Below, piece by piece: positions 35,214 to 47,857 of a stretch of 64,000 nucleotides of DNA. Numbering within the stretch: position 1 is the first letter of the stretch; every line of letters starts with the position of its first letter. Origin of the DNA: Gavia stellata (taxonomy: Eukaryota; Chordata; Aves; Gaviiformes; Gaviidae); contig NC_082595.1 of NCBI RefSeq assembly GCF_030936135.1, forward strand, positions 111,306,334 through 111,370,333. The letters are read 5' to 3'. The translations under genes were made by a program, and so were the position numbers. The notes beneath the pieces were generated by a model, which was given only the letters and a program-made list of their open reading frames with translations, did no database searches and was not told the DNA's origin.

Positions 35214-37715
35214 TGCGCCACAAAGCATCCTCCCTCCACCCAGGTTGCTCCGAGAGCTCTTTTACGAGCCCCGTGTTCCCCCCCATCCCAGGAGCAGGGA
35301 AAGGCCTTTAAGGATGGTTTGTGCTTGGGGAAACAGGGCACAGGGGGGCCAAATGTTTCACAACGAGCTCTGCTTATGGTGGGAGCGGAGGACGAGGACA
35401 GGGGCTCACCTGATGCCGGGAGGTGGGTTGAGCCCAGCTTGGGCCCTGGTGTCCGGCACAGGAGCTTGCGGGATGGTGCAGCTCTTTGCCTGCTCCCGTA
35501 CCGTCCCTGATCCCACTAATTCGATCGATGCAAAGCCCCAGAGAGTCTGGGGTGGGGTCAGGATTGGGAGTTTGATTTACTGCTGCTCGAGGCGGGGAAC
35601 GGAGACAGCCCCGTGACAACCACGGCTGCTCCGGGGGCCGCAGGGCTCCTCTCTCCTGGGCTTTAAGCAAAAATACAAAAGTTTCAGTCCTGCCGGTCGT
35701 GGCTTTTCCAGCAGCAGCTGCTCCATGCTTTCTCCCCCGGTTTATCCCAATCCCGCAGTCTGCACCACCTCCCATCCCTGCTGAGTGTCCCCGGGGTGCG
35801 GGACGGGGGGCCCCCATCGTGGCCCTGGGGACACAGGTTGCCGCTGCAGTTCCCGCTGCCGATGCCGCACAGAGACGGATCAAAATCCCTCCCCAAGAGC
35901 TGGAGGGAGAAATGCCCCCCCGGACAGGTCGAGAGGGTCACTCACACCGAGTGATGGGGGGTCGGGGTTTTTGGGGGGGCTGGGGGTGACCCAGCACCTC
36001 CTCGTTGCGCCGCCGCTAATTTATCGCAGCTCCGAAGGCCGCCGCGGTGAGGCCGTCACTCCAATTAGCGTTGTTGCCCTTCACCCTGCTCGTGGACTAA
36101 CGAGGTTTGGCAGCATTCGGGGGATTTTGCTCACAGTTAAAGGCACCCAAAGACGCGCGTTAACCCTTCATCTGCCGAGCCGTGCCCAAGCAGCGTGGGG
36201 GGCTCATGTTTCGTTGGGCTGCTGCCAAGTTCGGGTCCCCCAAGGGAGCTCCGGGAGCTTTTCTGGACACCCAGGTGCTTCAAAACCGCGTTTAGAGAGA
36301 AACTTTTCAAGTGGAAAAAAGATTTGAACTATAAAGATGGCATCTTGTTTTCGATGGGGTCCAAATACTCAGTCCCAGATTTTATTGCTCATTCACGAGC
36401 TGGCACATCGCCGGCCCCACTCCAGTGGCATCGGTGCCACCGTCCCCAAGGGCTTGGCAGCACCTCGTCCTCGGGGTTCGGGGACCGCAGCGAAAGCCCC
36501 AAACCCCCCGTGCAAGGGAGAACACGCCCGAGGAGCCGGTTCCCCCCCAGAAATTAAAAATTGGGAGCAAGGTTAGCTTTTGTCTAATCCCACTTTCTGC
36601 AGCCAAGCATCTGGTTTGCGTCTTTTGGCAGGGGCTGAGCCTTATCTGACGGCAGCGTTTCCGCGGAGGAGATCAGAGGGCTTTGAAGGCGTCGCAGGAG
36701 CTCGGCGGAGGTATGTCGGGGCTCGTCGCTTCTGACAGATTCCAGGTGGGATTTGTAGCTGGATTATGTTGCAATTCAGGGCCTTAAGGGATTTTTTCAG
36801 CACGTTCTCCCAAAGGCAGGAACCCTCCGCACCCGCGCTGGGCCAACAAACACGAGAAGCAGCGGAGGATACATCTGCGCCAAACAAAGTGGATTTAAAA
36901 GAAAGAAAACAAAGCACGTTTTGTATATTCCAAGACAAAACAGGAAGAAATAAGTCAATATTCAAAGCTCTGAGAGCCAAAAATGTATCCTCAGCCAGTG
37001 CCCAGAAGGAGCAGAGCAGGCTGGGTCGAAGCAGAGCTCTTCCCCAGCCTCCAAAGCGAAGCTGGAGCCTTGCTGGGTTATCCTTTTTCTCCAGAAATAA
37101 AGATATTTCACACTTTAAAAAAAAAAACCCAACCCAACCTGCTGCTGAAAAGACGAGGTTGGTTTAAAACAGAAGTTGAAACAGCAGCGACCAGCGTAGG
37201 CTCCTTCACTTTCCCCGTCGGGCTGCTGGGACGTCTCCAGGTCTCGTTTAAAACCTTCAGGGTTAGAAATGCCTTTTGGGGGTTAAATAATTATTACGGT
37301 GAGCGCTGAGACACTGAATCCCCTTGGTTTTGGCACAGCTGCACAGCTGCGCGCAGACGGACGGGCACTGGACGGGACCCCCGCGCCTTCCTCGTCCTCG
37401 TGTTGCCTGTAGCCCCCGCCCTGCGAGCTGGCAGCTGAGGAGGCGAAACCATCATCGATTTTCTGATTAAACCAACGTAATTAATTAAACCAACCCCAAA
37501 GGACAACATAGCAACCAAACCCCAAAAAAGCAGAAATCAAAGAGAAAGGTGATGGGAGGCAGGGGGGAAAAAGAAGACATCAGCCTAATTCTGGGAGGTA
37601 GAAACGCAGAATTAAAGCACCCAGCCGTAACCTCTGTGCCCGGCACAGGGCAGACGCGGCGGCTTAGCTCCGAGGACGCGAGTCCCTGCTGGGTGCTGGC
37701 TTTGGTCTCTGTGCG
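35214..37715. other. GC-rich intergenic DNA, no gene supported
   Basis: No exon or RNA gene is supported. Two AT-core motifs in GC-rich context, GCTAATTTATCGC near 36015 and CCAATTAGCG near 36060, echo the homeodomain-type motif at 31960. A run of A lies near 37117-37127. Confidence 0.45.
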
Positions 37716-37860
37716 ATTATTGTATATGTTGGATATATGGATGTGTTGGCATATGTTGGTGATTATTTTTAGGCCATATTTATTACATTTTACATTTTTA
37801 AACATATTTTATATACTTACATATTACATTATATTAAAAATATTAAAAATATTCTATCAC
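37716..37860. repeat. AT-rich low-complexity tract
   Basis: A sharply bounded AT-rich block contains imperfect repeats of TATGTTGG/ATATG (37724-37762) followed by ATTACATTTTACATTTTTA and TATTAAAAATATTAAAAATA. It sits between GC-rich stretches. Confidence 0.7.
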
Positions 37861-40049
37861 AGCAGCTTGGGACGTGGCTGGCAACCATTTGGCACTGCAG
37901 ATCCATCCGTCTTCACCTTTCCCACCATTTCAGGTGTCGTGATACCTCCAACTCGCCGAGCATCCATGCAGCCCTCCCTTGGGAGACGTTCCGGCCACCC
38001 AGGAAACTTTTTAAAGCCGGCAGCGATGCGGAGGCAGTCGCTTCGAAATGCATCAAAACGCTGCAGGGGGAGTTGCGGAGGCGATGCGATAAACGGGGGC
38101 GTGAAGCGAAGGGTCTCGGTGGAAGGGGGGGGATTTAATAAAACACAAAAGCAAAGAGATGGGCGAGGAGAGAGCGGCTTTCCCCACGCCAAGCTGAAAC
38201 CCTCGGACATGTCCCTGTGGGATAGAGGGGGAGCGGGATGTGGGTGCTGGGAACAGGCGGCGAATGAGCACAGGCACTGAAACCGGAGACTGAATATCAA
38301 TCAAACGCACTCCGAGTATTATCATAAAAACCAGTCGGACCGGTAGCAAAGCACGTTCGAAACGTGGATCCCAGCACACGGTCACGCCAAAGGGTCGGCG
38401 GCTTTGTCCAGCTGCGCGGGAGCAGCATTGAACCGGCGATAACGCCTAAAGAAAATGACTTTTAAAAACATCGTTCCATTTCCACCTATTTTCAGTCTTT
38501 TGTTATCAAGGATTTCCTGGAGGTTTTAATTTCTTTAGGATTTGTGCATGGCTGGATGCTCTTCTGCCTTCAAACTGCTGGAGAGGTCGCAATGAGGGCA
38601 CGAGTCGGCAGAGCTGAGGGGCAAAGCTGGGCCCAGAACAGCGAGCAGGGTGTTAAGGTGCATCAGGAGGGCGACAGCGACTAAAATTCGCTGCCCTTAA
38701 TCTCAGCCCGGGGCGGAGCGGGGCTCTGGGCTGCCCTCTGCCTCCAGCTCTGGCCCCGTCCCCTCTCCCAGCTGCTCTTTCTTATTTCCAGCACGTCCCC
38801 CCCATCTTCCTCGCCTGCAGGTCATTAAAACCATCTTTAAACTTTGCTTTGGGCTTAAGCACGATCCAGACTACTCCCATCTCCTCCCCAACCCCTCGTC
38901 CCCTACGTTAACCCCTTTGGGACCTGCTACTGCAGCGCAGAAGCGGGGAGCTGAATGGGGCGAGCTCCGATTCCTCACCCCTGATGGTTTTGGCTGTAGT
39001 GACAAATCCACCCTGGCTGCCGCAAAAGGCCGGGGCAAATCATTTCTCCAGCTGCTCGACTTCGGAGCCGGCACGCTCACAAACCAGAAGAGCCACAGTT
39101 TAAATTCAGGGAAGATGGAGGAGAAGGGTTATTGCCCATTCTGCCATCCCTGCCGTGGCGCAGGTCCTTACGGCAGGACGGGCAGCTGCCTTTCAAGTGT
39201 CCCCAACCAGCCCCGCGAGTCCCCAGCGCCCAGTAGCCACAGCCCTACCTTGGTTTTTTTCCCTAAAAAGAGTTTTCTAGGCTGCCACCGCTCCGAGGGG
39301 CTCTTCGGGTGCTGCGGTTGCAGCATCCCCGGGGAGGCTGATGTTTCGGGATGGAGCCGCGCTGCCGAGGATGCTGTGCAGGGCTGCGTGCACGGGCCGT
39401 TTTGCATCTCCGTGGGGCCTGGCAGGACCGGTGTCTTAACCAGCAGCTCCTGAAGTTTCATCCCTGAACTGAGTTATTTATCTTAACGAGACTCCAAACA
39501 TCACCGTGTGTTAAAACACCACCATCTGTGATTATTAAAACTAGTTACTGTATCACCAGCCATGCGAGACTGGGAGCGTACGGCTTGCCAAACAGAAATA
39601 ACCATGGATCCGACCGGTAGCTACACAGCTACTTAAAAAAATATAAGTCATCCTGTTCTCTGGTTTGATTCGGCAATAAAAAACCCAGCACAAACCCCCG
39701 AACCCCCCGGTGTTCCCGTTCCCAGACCCGGCCGCCGTTCGTTAGCTCGCTCATCTCTTTGCTCGCGAAACGCCGGTGGTTTGAGCGGTCTGTTGCTCAT
39801 ACAAGGGTGGAACAAACCAGAGCCCCAAGTCTGCAGAGAGCTTTGTGTGTGCTGGAAGGGTGCCCGCCGTCCAGGAGTACAGATGGGAGGGAAAGATTAA
39901 GTCTAGAAAGTCTTTCTTCAAATGCAGAGCGCCGCTAGCCAGAGTAGAGCTTAATATTTAAATGTTAGCTGCCTCTGAACTGGGTTTTTAAAGGGAGGGG
40001 GTGTAGTTACGCACATCGGAGAGGGGTTGAAAGCCTGGCGACAAAGAGA
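37861..40049. other. Intergenic DNA downstream of FZD3
   Basis: No exon, RNA gene or mobile element is supported. Open frames up to about 180 codons lack domains. This would be spacer between the FZD3 cleavage site and the regulatory region of the next gene on the left. Confidence 0.5.
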
Positions 40050-40067
40050 CTAGGATTTTTCCATCGT

Positions 40068-40073
40068 TTTATT
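40068..40073 (-). terminator. FZD3: Poly(A) signal AATAAA, probable distal end of FZD3
   Basis: On the minus strand AATAAA is followed by ACGATGGAAAAATCCTA and then a U-rich GTCTCTTTGT, the expected layout of cleavage site and downstream element. Cleavage would fall near 40045-40055. It is the first canonical hexamer on this strand after the FZD3 stop codon. Confidence 0.62.
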
Positions 40074-41427
40074 AAAAACTTTCAAAGGTTTAAAATGAAA
40101 ATGTACACCTACTACAATATCATCAGTTTGTACACTCACAGTTAAAGTGCTAAAAATTAAACGTTACAAAACCGACACGGGACTACTGTAAACAAGTCTA
40201 CCAAGAGCCGAGTGCAAGTCAGGTCAGCTACGGTCAGGTACTAGCCCACGCTAACAGCCACGCGCACCCTCTACGCACAGGTCTCACGAACACGAAAGCT
40301 TCTTCCTCTCTCACTCAAAATTGGATGAAGTTACAACAGGAACACGAGCGCGTCAAGGGAAAGCGCTGGCAGAGGTGGCAGCGCCGTTACATGCACCGAG
40401 TTCCCCAGCGCACGGACCCGACAGCCGTTCGCGACAGGCAAAAGCCGCATAAAACATCCTGTCTCAGGTGAAAAAAAATCCCAATCCGGTTATAAACCAA
40501 GTACACGGGGAGAGGAGTGAAATTTCACATTCAATTCCACATTCTGCCGCTCGTGCTGAACCTCGGGCTGCTCCGCTCTGCACCCTGGTTTCACGGCACA
40601 GACGGGGCTGCCCACTCCCCGCCGCCTTCTTTTTTGGGGGTCTTCAGCCCCCCGGAGCTGGGCTGCGGGGTCAGCTCCCCTGGAAGGGTGGGCATCGCTC
40701 TAAGGGCTGGCCCCAACCCACCCGGCTCTTCTCGCGGTCTCTCGGGCCCTTCCCAAGGGGTTTTCCCTCCCCTCCTTGCTGGAATCATTTGGCTGCGGCT
40801 GGATTTCAGCTTCTATTTAAAGCTTCCGTAGCAAAATTTAGGTCTAAGCGCCAAGAAAACGGAGCGCGCTTGGGAGCGGACAGATAAATTTACAACTAAA
40901 TGTGGCTTTTTGCTGCTGTTGGATTTTTTTCCGCTTTAAAAAGACGAGCACTACCGACCCAAGAGGAAGGTGGCTGCGCCTCGTCCTGAGACAGCCATTT
41001 CCATACGACGTGACCGTCTCTCTGATTCGCGGTATTTCAATGAACGATGAGAGCTACGAAGGGATTAAGAAAGAAGGAACACCACCAGCGCGGGGGAATC
41101 TGTTGTCAGCAGCAAGCGGGCCAACGTCGGTATTCAGCAGCCGCAGCCGAGCGCTCGCCTGTCCCCAGCCATCTCCTGCTCTGCCTGGACACGACAGCAA
41201 AGGTCTGAGAGCAAAGCACCGTGCCACCTCACTCCCTGCCAGGCGAGCGATGCATTCGCAAGGGGATAAAACGGGAGATTCAGTTCCCCGGGAATACCGG
41301 TAATAAGAAGCTGTGGATTTTAATGGGAAGCTTTGATATCGCGATCTTGCAAAGCAGTTATTTGGGGGCGTCGGTCATCGTGTGCGTGGGACGGAAATGT
41401 GTTAACCTGCTGTGGGGATGAGCTGGA

Positions 41428-41668
41428 GAATCACAGAATCACTAAGGTTGGAAAAGACCTGTAAGATCATCAAGTCCAACCATCAACCAACCCCACCATG
41501 CCCACTGAACCATGTCCCACAGTGCCACCTCCACACGTTCCTTGAACACCTCCAGGGATGGTGACTCCACCACCTCCCTGGGCAGCCTCTGCCAGTGCTT
41601 CACCACTCTCTCAGGAAAGAAATTTTTCCTAATATCCAGCCTGAACCTCCCCTGGGCCATTTCCTCTT
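41428..41668 (-). mobile_element. CR1 LINE 3' fragment inside FZD3 3' UTR
   Basis: This is the same subfamily as the copy at 1903: minus-strand residues [19 protein letters not shown] and [18 protein letters not shown], then the conserved 3' end and the ATTCTGTGATTC tail. It is truncated to about 240 bp. Its strand matches FZD3, so it would be transcribed in sense orientation as part of the 3' UTR. Confidence 0.93.
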
Positions 41669-43437
41669 TCCTTCCTATACAACGTCTCTGCCTGCTTCGA
41701 GGCGGAGAGGGTCAGGCTTTCAGCGGCATGCATCTGCTGGAGAGGGACAAAGCGCTGCTATTAAATCCCGAGGAACGTGCGTTCAGCTACAGGTACGTTA
41801 GGTCAGCCAAGCCCAAAGCAACCGGAGTGTTCCAGCAACTGCAGAACTGCTGTCCCGCGCGGGGGTTCAAGCTCCGGGGGGAATTTAAAGATCGGCACCG
41901 GTCCCAGAAAGCAGGCGCCCGGGGCTGGAGCTCTCGCCGGTTAGCAGGGGGTGCCAGATAGGAAAGCACCCCAAACCCAGGCCTAGGTGCCCCTGCCAGA
42001 GAGGGCGGCTGGGCTGCGTTCGAACTCGGACGCGCTTCAGAGCCCCCCAGGCGCGATGATTTGGGAGCTGAAGCCCGGCGAGTGTCCCTGCCGGGGAACC
42101 TTAGCCGTGCAACCTGAAACAGTCATTGGTAAAGGGCTTTGAAATCCCGGGAAGGAACGCTTGGCAGAAACAGAGCGGCACGCTCATTCAGGTGATGAAG
42201 ATAACAGGGAGGGTTTGGGATTGCAGGGGTGGGGGGGGATAAAACCCAGCCAGAACTCGAGTTAACCACCTCTCTGGGGTGACAGGAGTCTGTCCCTCGT
42301 GTACAGGACACATGAGCAAGAAGCAGCTTAGATATTCCATCTGGAAACAACACGGGGACTAAACCTCACAAATTAACAAGATTTCAAACAGGGTATATTT
42401 CAAACCTCCACCGTCACTCCCCTCCCTGACTCTAAACAAGTCAAAGCATTGCTACAATTTAAAAAAAAAAAGAAGTGCTGGAAATAGAGCCAAGAAGATG
42501 AACATAAACACTTGAGCTTATTTAGTTCGGTTGCAGTGTTTAGGAAAACTCAGCCACCCGGCTCCTTTTGCAGATCCAGATTTCTAAAACTATCATCCCT
42601 TTGAAGCAGTGAGTTATTTCGTAGAAGCTGAATTTGAAAATAAAAAAAGGATTCCACCTTTGTGGCTTACAGGGAATTGTAGTTTTGCCAGTTTAAGTCG
42701 AAAAATCGAAAGATTTTTCATATCCATCTGCTTTGAAAGAGGCGAGCTGGCGGATCTGGCCAGCTATCCCTGCCGACGTCCCCCGGGGCTGTTTGCTGAG
42801 GGAAGGCGAAGCAGAGAGCCCGCTCTGCCCCGGGGCGGGCGGTGCAGCAACCTCCCTCCCTGGATTTACAATAAAGAGAGCGCGGAGCTGTTGCTCAGCT
42901 TGCTTATTCCGTGTTGGGTTTGGTTTGTGCTTCTCCATTGGGGCAAAAGCCCGGGGGAAGCAGGAAAGACAATTTACAGTAAATCTATTTCTAAAAGACA
43001 CGGTGACTCCCAGGGCAGCCTTTGATTTCGAAGAGCGCACGGTTACGTGCTTTGCTGTTGTGTCATCAGCTACAATTAAAATGAGTAACCGGAGCGCAGC
43101 TCAGCGTCTGCTGCTCGCGAGAGCCTCCGAGGTGCGCTCCACGGGTTGTTGCCCTATTCCTGCCCTTGAGGTTGTGCCATGTAAGCGTGTACAAAAGCTT
43201 TTCAACGCGCCTCAAACAGGTCAAAAAGGGAATTATGTAAGGACAATGAAAAAAAATAAGTATTCATTTCCCAGCAGTGATCTGTAGTAATTACTGAGGT
43301 AGGTTTAAATGCGATCAGTGTTTCCTCATGCTGAATGAGTCTTGCAGCAGATGCTTCAGAAGATCTGCTGCGCCATCCAAGACGCGCCTTGACTTCTGCC
43401 TGCAGTGTCAACGAAGACTTGCTGGCCCCCAACAGAT

Positions 43438-43445
43438 TATTTACA
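43438..43445 (-). promoter_or_regulatory. FZD3: Pumilio-type element in FZD3 3' UTR
   Basis: TGTAAATA on the minus strand matches the PUM1/PUM2 consensus UGUANAUA, about 1.36 kb after the stop codon. Pumilio proteins repress or destabilise mRNAs through such sites. A single 8-mer can occur by chance in 4.7 kb. Confidence 0.35.
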
Positions 43446-44797
43446 CACAAAAAAGCCCAAACTGAGAATTCTCAACCGTGAATCCGCAGTAGGGAATGAA
43501 AAGAAAATAAACCGCAGTAGAGGTCGATCAGTAATGCAAGCTCCCAGCTGGGAAGGAGCCAACAATTTACGGTGGATACCTGTCTCCTCCTCCTGCAGGC
43601 AGCAATGCAGCGGGTTTCCGGCTGCTGCATCCCGCTCTTTCCCCACCTGCGGGCAGCTCCTGCCCCGATTCCTCTCACCCATGTCTAAATTCCTGCTCCC
43701 CGCTTGCTCAGCGCAAAGAGAACCCTCCCAAAAAACCAGCCGTGACAGCGCAAGGAAGGTGGGCCATCCCTGATCAAACTCCTCCTGTCTGTCTTGGCCT
43801 CAGCCTTCCTCACCCAGGCTAGGGGGTGTGTAAACAGGATTTGTTCTGTTCGTAGGAAAAGGCTGCACGTTCCAGTTTGGGCGACAAATCCAGCTTTGCT
43901 ATTATTATTATTTTTAAATAGATCAGGAACAGGCAATCTCAGCTTTTGTACATCAATCTAAAAAATAAGTGGCTGAATATTATCTAGATAACTGGTTTTA
44001 AAATTGATCTCTTCCTACATAAATTGTAAACAAGTAGAAAATTTAAATAGTATTTTGTAAAAAAGCAAGGACAATACAAGTTATACAAAAATCACTCTTC
44101 CCTGCCTCTCTCCTCCCCCCCGCCCTCCCACCCCATCCCAACGACTGAGCCCGAACCGCTCCAGTAAGAGCTGGTGATCGTCAGCGGAGTTGCCTTTCCT
44201 TCTCTGCCACGCTCATTCCTGTGTCGCGTTTCCAGTGTAATCATTAAAACCGCCTGCCGGTTCTGCGCAGATGTCCTTTATACAGCACTGAGTGTGCGTC
44301 CCCCCACCCGCGCGCGATGAAAACAAGCCTCAGTTTTTATCTCACCAGAGAGGTGCGCGGAGGAATTCCTTCAATAGTCAAGAGTTCCCTTATGCCTAAT
44401 ACAAAAAGAATCTCGGCGTGACCCTGCCAGCGAGTTTTCGGGGATAACACCTACCGACATGCAGAGCCATCGGAGGGAGGGGGGAATTTTTTTTGACAAA
44501 GAATAAGAAATTCAGCAATGGTGTCTGATGAGTAACAGTTATCGAATAAATAATTACCTACAGATAGGTTCAAATGAGGCAACCAGCTTTTTACTCAATA
44601 ATTCAAGATTGCTGAACACTCTAGCTCTGACGCAAGTACAAGAACGCTGGCTTCAACACGAAGAAGCCATTCGGCTTCCTGATGCACAAAATCAGCACCC
44701 GATGAGAGGCATGATAATACTGAGCACTATCGCATCACTGAGGAAGGGACCGCGAGCCGTACGACCACGTCAACTACTCCTTTCTGACAAAAGCGGC

Positions 44798-45011
44798 TCA
44801 AGCGCTGGTGCCGTCCTCTTCGATAACGCGGTTCATGCTGGTCCCGTGCGTGATGTGTGTCATTGGGTTGCTGCTGAGATCCCTGATGCTGCTGTGACGT
44901 GACTGTTCGTTAAGCCGATGAGAACTGCTATGCCTGGAATGATCAGTCAGTCGTGACATGCTGCCGTGAGGTAGTCTTTCTTCTACGCCTCTGTAGCTGC
45001 AGGGAGTGTAC
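44798..45011 (-). CDS. FZD3: FZD3 terminal coding exon (cytoplasmic tail end)
   Basis: Frizzled-3 is a seven-transmembrane Wnt receptor of the plasma membrane, used mainly in planar cell polarity and axon guidance. This exon gives the last 70 residues, starting YTPCSYRGVEERLPHG and ending RVIEEDGTSA, then TGA. I recognise it as the FZD3 C-terminus; FZD6, the closest paralogue, has a different tail. The acceptor is AAATCAG before 45011, and the first base completes an Arg codon with CG from the previous exon. The tail is rich in Ser, His and Arg (SRHSSSHRLNEQSRHSS), which fits the known Dishevelled-dependent phosphorylation of the FZD3 tail. It ends in GTSA, so the ETXV-type PDZ ligand of some other Frizzleds is absent. 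The frame is intact with no sign of decay. Confidence 0.96.
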
Positions 45012-45705
45012 CTGATTTATAAAAAAAGAGGACAATTATTACTATTGTTACCGCCGCAGTCATGAAAGAATGTAAATAAATCTCGGTGCATGTGCACGCA
45101 CACGCACACAAACCCTCTGCTTTTGTGAAAAAAAGTCGTTCTCTGTTTAGCTCAGTCATTTAGCTTACACAGCCCCAGGCAAATTGTTTCAACTCCTTAT
45201 GCAGCTTGGTTCTTACTACAGCGCTATGTATAGTATTGATAATTAGAGGAGTAAAATACTTGATGATAAATTACATTATAAACCTTAACTACACCTCAAG
45301 TTGGAGTGGGTAACTTTTATTGTTGTTTACTTCAGCAGGGCTAGGACTATTTACAGAAACAAAATCTATTTATACACAGACAAAAGCAGCCACAAAAATA
45401 CCAAGCTGACTTTGGGACAGGTCTGTTTTCCCATGCACTTAGATGATGTAACACAGATCACTGCCTTTGCAGGAAAACCAGCACTGAACACGTTCACGCT
45501 GTGTAATTCATGAAGACTAGTGTAGACTCTGAAAACACCATGGTAATTTTTTTCCTTTCTGATCCAGATGCTAACAGGGAGAGGAAATGCAATCAGAGAA
45601 TGTGAATATTAGCAGAGTTTCCAGTTTTAGCAACATGATGGCCAAACGTCCGGCTAGCAGAGGCTTGTCCAATTTTCAACAAGATTTTGAAGAGAAGGAA
45701 CCTAC
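45012..45705 (-). other. FZD3: FZD3 last intron
   Basis: A 694-bp intron with donor CG/GTAGG at 45705 and acceptor TCAG at 45012-45015; phase 2. Apart from a CA-rich stretch (45090-45112) I see nothing notable in it. Confidence 0.93.
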
Positions 45706-45939
45706 CGGCCATCACGCGATCGGTGCAGGCTGCCGTGGTAGCTGCTGACTTTGCTGTGGACACTGCCTGCCTTGCTCCTTTGGTCGTCCAGCATTGCCAG
45801 CTGGGTAGAGGAGGCGTGAGTCGAGGTGCCCTGGGTAGAAGTGCCTCTTGACTTTCGGATGATGGGAGTGTTGGGATCTCTCAGAAGAGACTGAGCAAAG
45901 TCCGGCTCTTGCAGCACCTGACGACTCTCATTTACAACT
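45706..45939 (-). CDS. FZD3: FZD3 penultimate coding exon (cytoplasmic tail)
   Basis: The 234-bp exon completes the Glu codon begun in the previous exon, encodes 77 residues from VVNESRQVLQEPDFAQSLL to SLHRSRDG, and ends with CG of the next Arg codon. The acceptor is TTGTTCAG before 45939; the donor is CG/GTAGGT. Compared with the human FZD3 tail as I remember it, it has only a few conservative changes (for example VVNES for IVNES, AML for AMV, GSV for GSI). It covers the membrane-proximal tail, rich in Ser/Thr (RGTSTQGTSTHASST), in the region modified by Dishevelled-dependent phosphorylation in PCP signalling. The preceding exon joins in frame, confirming one gene. Confidence 0.97.
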
Positions 45940-47857
45940 CTGAACAAGACATGGGATTTGAAGAATTAACATTGATGACTGCAATATGAAAGCGATCGCA
46001 GTAACAGCGCTGTAACTATTTTACAAACGGAACAGGCACATATTATAGCTTGGCAAATAAGACCACCTATTTACATTATAATGTCCCTATTTGCCTCATT
46101 TTGAAGCACCTCTACATTTGGATATTTTAGCAAAGTTCATATTCTTGAATCCTTCCTACTCCCTGTATCTGATCCTCTAGCCTAGAAATGTGGAATAATG
46201 ACAGTGTATTTGCTTATGGCCTTAGCCTGCGAATATTGTTACAAGAAAATCCTTGGGATAGAGCTGTGACTCAGCAAGCACCGATTACCCAGGGAACTGT
46301 CTCTCAGGGAACACAAGGAGCCGATTCCTTACTCAAATGAGCATTTGAAATCTGGATTCAAACTGGCAGCGGGAGGGAGAACACCAGATGAAGTTCAACA
46401 TATCTAATAATGCATAAGCAACTAGCCTGCAGCCCTTAGATCAGTGGTTACAGTCCCACAGCTTCTCTGTTTGCCGAAATCCCTTGCTGGGAAGGGCTTG
46501 CAGAGGGGCACACACTTGGCCGCTCTACCGTAGCGTGATGAAAGGAGGTGCTATCACGTCCTCGACATTCCTTTTTTCTTTTTTTAATCTCTTTTTTGTG
46601 GGGAGGCCTTTTCCTCCCCTCCCATTCTCTGTATTACTCTTTCATGTTCCGTCTCCTCCACCTGGCTAGCTCCTCCTCTTCATTTTCTTGCTCACAGAGG
46701 ATCATAGGCTACCTGAGGAGGGAGGTTTGCGTCGGCTCTGCCCCTTACAGCTCAGTGAATGGGGCCAGCAAAGGAATCTGGCTCCAGCCAGACGCTGCGG
46801 TGCGTGGGAGCTGCTCTGCTGCCTAGCTGCACCAGGAGAGAGGATGGCACTTCCAGGAGCCACCCAGCTCTCCCTCAGATAGCACATCCAAGATAAGACA
46901 GTCGTGTAAAACAGCTTCCTCTGCCTTCACTAACTCCATTCCTGTCCTCTACCCACCAAACTAGTATGTCACCTCTATGTAAATCCTATCTAAATGTATG
47001 CACATGTATTAAAATCACATTAAGTTGTTAACCCCATCCATATCTTAGCAGGTTATCTTTTGAATGAAGAAAAATTTACTTCAACTCTACAGAAGGTAAT
47101 TTTACTTTAACCTCAGCAGAAGGCCAGTTGTCCTAAGGATGGACAAGTCAAAGTCATGGAGTAGTCACGTAAAGGCTTGCTGTATTTGTGGATCTATTTT
47201 GAAACATCTACTTAAAAGACAGTATTTACGACTATGAAAATAGCTATTCACAGCTATTACAAAATCACATAGACTGTCTCTAAATTTATGCCATACCTTA
47301 GTCTAAATTAATTTCAACCTTACAGAAGCCATAAGACATTCTTCTTGTCATTTTATCAAACTGTGCTTTGGCACTAATGCATAAGGGAAGATTAAAAGCA
47401 GAGACAATTGCTTTTAACTGCAATCACAGTGAAAAGAACTTACGTTTAATTTCAGTTAAAAGGCCTGGTTCAGTTGACTAGATAAGCACATTTATGAATA
47501 AAAACTTGCAATTCCACCTCTCAGTAAAAGGCAGAGAAGTTGTAGCATTCAACTGAAACCTAATTCTTGTTAAAAAATATTTTGAAAACAAATGGGGCAA
47601 CATAGATTTGATTCTGGAACCAAATAATAATTACAGAAAAATGAGTGACAATTCTTCAGGGGTTTTTTGAGCTGTTGCTTGTCTTGTCCTTCCTTGCTCC
47701 ATTTTGGATAGCGAGAGAGTTCTAAGAAAACTGCCCCAATCTATTCCTGTCTTCGCCGCCATGAAAAACTAACCACAATACTCTTCCAGGACTACAAGGG
47801 AAGAGGAGATGATTTGCCAGTACTCAACTAGTTTATCTACGGGATATCAATACTCAC
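45940..47857 (-). other. FZD3: FZD3 intron between tail exon and TM7 exon
   Basis: A 1918-bp intron with donor GA/GTGAGTATT at 47857 and acceptor CAG at 45940-45942; phase 2. No exon, mobile element or RNA gene is recognised inside. Confidence 0.93.

Larger units (their letters stand above)
40050..44797 (-). other. FZD3: FZD3 3' untranslated region (inferred extent)
   Basis: The stop codon of FZD3 is at 44798-44800. To the left, I found no canonical AATAAA on the minus strand until 40068-40073, so the terminal exon probably extends to about 40050. This gives a 3' UTR near 4.7 kb, in line with the long FZD3 3' UTRs known in mammals. It is AT-rich near 43890-44100 and 40080-40200, has a Pumilio-type TGTAAATA at 43438-43445, and includes a sense-oriented CR1 at 41428-41668. 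Shorter forms using variant signals, such as the AATAATAATAATAG near 43900, cannot be excluded. Confidence 0.6.

Noticed and set aside
42005..42035. GTTCGAACTC resembling a tRNA B box
   Set aside because: No A box or cloverleaf could be built around it.
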